From JAKJEP01 sp964580995 (GTDB taxonomy: Bacteria; Planctomycetota; Phycisphaerae; Sedimentisphaerales; SM23-30), in NCBI GenBank assembly GCA_964580995.1, contig CAZOMV010000065.1, positions 1-33,253 on the forward strand: DNA of 33,253 bases. Reading direction: 5' to 3'. The stretch's first letter is position 1, and each line of letters opens with the position of its first letter. Positions 32,426 through 33,253 of this stretch are shown here, in pieces. A model generated the notes under the pieces. That model made no database searches and was not told the origin of the DNA. It saw nothing but the letters and a program-made list of their open reading frames with translations. A program made the translations under genes and the position numbers.

Positions 32426-32454
32426 ATTGTAAGCCAACCTGCCTATTTTAACAA
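32426..32454 (-). promoter_or_regulatory. Promoter of methyltransferase-prenyltransferase pair, leaderless
   Basis: On the minus strand TTGTTA (32449-32454), 17 nt, TACAAT (32426-32431), then six nt to the ATG at 32419. The -35 lies 9 bp from the -35 of the divergent azoreductase promoter. Confidence 0.5.
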
Positions 32455-32462
32455 GCCTCAAC

Positions 32463-32490
32463 TTGCCATTTGGAGAAACCGGGATATAAT
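32463..32490 (+). promoter_or_regulatory. Sigma70-like promoter of azoreductase gene
   Basis: TTGCCA (32463-32468), a 16-nt spacer and a perfect TATAAT (32485-32490) lie about 52 nt before the ATG at 32542. Confidence 0.6.
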
Positions 32491-32541
32491 TAAACATGTC
32501 ACGTATCGAAAATCCAGGAAATCAAAGTTAAGGAGCCTGTC

Positions 32542-33165
32542 ATGAGTAAAGTGTTGTATATTCAAGCCTCCCCGCGTAAGGAACGGTCTTATGCCATCCG
32601 GCTGGCGAATTCATTTGTGGAGACCTATTCGAAAACGCATCCCGGTGATGAGATTCTAACCATGCCGCTGTTTGAGAGGGAGCTGCCGGCGTTTGACGGG
32701 CTGGCGGTGCGGGCTAAATACACGATACTGCATGGGCAGGAGCATAGTTCGGAGGAATTGTCTGCCTGGAAAGCGGTGGAAGCGGCGATTCAGGAGTTTA
32801 AGGCGGCGGACAAGTATCTGGTGGCGGTGCCGATGTGGAATTTTGGGATTCCCTACCGGCTGAAGCAATACCTGGATCTTATTGTCCAGCCGGGTTATAC
32901 CTTTTCCTTCACGCCGGAGGAAGGATACAAAGGGCTGGTCGTCGGCAAGCCGGTATGCATTGTGTATTCCCGCGGCGGGGAGTATCCGGAGGATTCACCG
33001 GTGGATTTTCAGAAAAGATATCTGGAAACGATTTTTGGTTTCATGGGTTTTGCCAATATTCAATCGGTAATCGTAGAGCCGACACTGGCGGGCGGGCCGG
33101 AAACGGCGCAGAAAAAACTGATTGAGGCGATGCGGAAAGTCCAGATGATTGCGGAAAGTTTTTAA
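32542..33165 (+). CDS. azoR: FMN-dependent NADH:quinone reductase / azoreductase
   Basis: This 207-aa flavodoxin-fold enzyme matches the AzoR/NAD(P)H dehydrogenase (quinone) family, which uses NADH and FMN for two-electron reduction of quinones and azo compounds. FMN-binding motifs are QASPRKERS (8-16), VPMWNFGIP (96-104) and SRGGEYPED. Length and order fit the family. AAGGAG lies 6 nt before the ATG. It diverges from the methyltransferase/prenyltransferase pair with back-to-back promoters, so quinone metabolism could link them. The 88 bases after the stop hold only a short inverted repeat (AGCCGCT/AGCGGCT near 33222-33236). Confidence 0.88.
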   Translation: MSKVLYIQASPRKERSYAIRLANSFVETYSKTHPGDEILTMPLFERELPAFDGLAVRAKYTILHGQEHSSEELSAWKAVEAAIQEFKAADKYLVAVPMWNFGIPYRLKQYLDLIVQPGYTFSFTPEEGYKGLVVGKPVCIVYSRGGEYPEDSPVDFQKRYLETIFGFMGFANIQSVIVEPTLAGGPETAQKKLIEAMRKVQMIAESF

Positions 33166-33253
33166 GACAGATCTTGGTAAAATTATTGACATTGTAATTA
33201 GTGAACTTTCGCACTTTTTGTAAGCCGCTAAGCGGCTGAAGCCAAGGATTCGA

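Overview
The window looks like part of a planctomycete chromosome, most likely from the class Phycisphaerae. The evidence is a terminase-like protein of a type I associate with Planctomycetes, a secreted aspartyl protease carrying dockerin repeats, an H-X9-DG-like domain, a membrane-anchored Ser/Thr kinase, a futalosine-pathway menaquinone gene (mqnD) and motility genes (flagellin, YjfB-like, PilZ). By eye the + strand is G-rich over C almost throughout, whichever strand is coding. The clear exception is the C-rich permease gene at 25.4-27.0 kb. The first ~200 bases are mostly G homopolymer and look like a sequencing or contig-end artefact.

Layout. 0.2-1.5 kb: large-terminase-like ATPase/nuclease. 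1.6-3.0 kb (-): semialdehyde dehydrogenase with a dense candidate operator region upstream. 3.5-4.9 kb: secreted alkaline phosphatase plus a tiny barrel-sandwich-like protein. 5.0-5.6 kb: YjfB-like motility protein and a CAT-anticodon tRNA. 5.8-7.0 kb (-): secreted two-DTG aspartyl protease, followed by a dispersed repeat and a structured minus-strand RNA candidate. 7.7-8.9 kb: UvrC-like protein with a decayed GIY-YIG domain. 9.1-10.5 kb: two lipoproteins. 10.6-13.9 kb: exported tricorn-type protease. 14.1-14.8 kb (-): degenerate SDR protein, then a nested-palindrome element. 15.5-16.9 kb: flagellin behind a terminator-like leader. 17.0-18.2 kb (-): Ser/Thr kinase. 18.3-19.4 kb (-): radical SAM enzyme. 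19.7 kb: 57-aa protein and the second dispersed-repeat copy. 20.1-21.8 kb (-): dockerin-bearing aspartyl protease. 22.0-24.5 kb: secreted hypothetical protein, mqnD, PilZ. 24.6-25.4 kb: rhodanese pseudogene. 25.4-27.2 kb: amino acid permease between two copies of a 52-bp repeat. 27.2-30.8 kb: three overlapping membrane-protein genes and a radical SAM gene. 30.7-32.4 kb (-): UbiA prenyltransferase and methyltransferase. 32.5-33.2 kb: azoreductase.

The best candidates for something undescribed are four. (1) The translationally coupled operon 27219-29530: its three proteins share a membrane module with a G-x-L-C-S-x-x-V-H signature, fused in the middle gene to a DUF4190-like/H-X9-DG-like region, and a radical SAM gene starts 3 nt later. 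(2) The permease block, bounded by exact copies of that operon's translation-initiation region with a related promoter at each end. (3) The 169-bp element at 15030-15198, with 26-bp perfect terminal inverted repeats enclosing two further hairpins. (4) A pair of secreted bilobed aspartyl proteases, each near a copy of the same ~80-bp repeat. mqnD, the UbiA/methyltransferase pair and the quinone-reductase-type flavoprotein fit menaquinone metabolism, but they are not in one operon. All calls come from reading the sequence; no database search was run.
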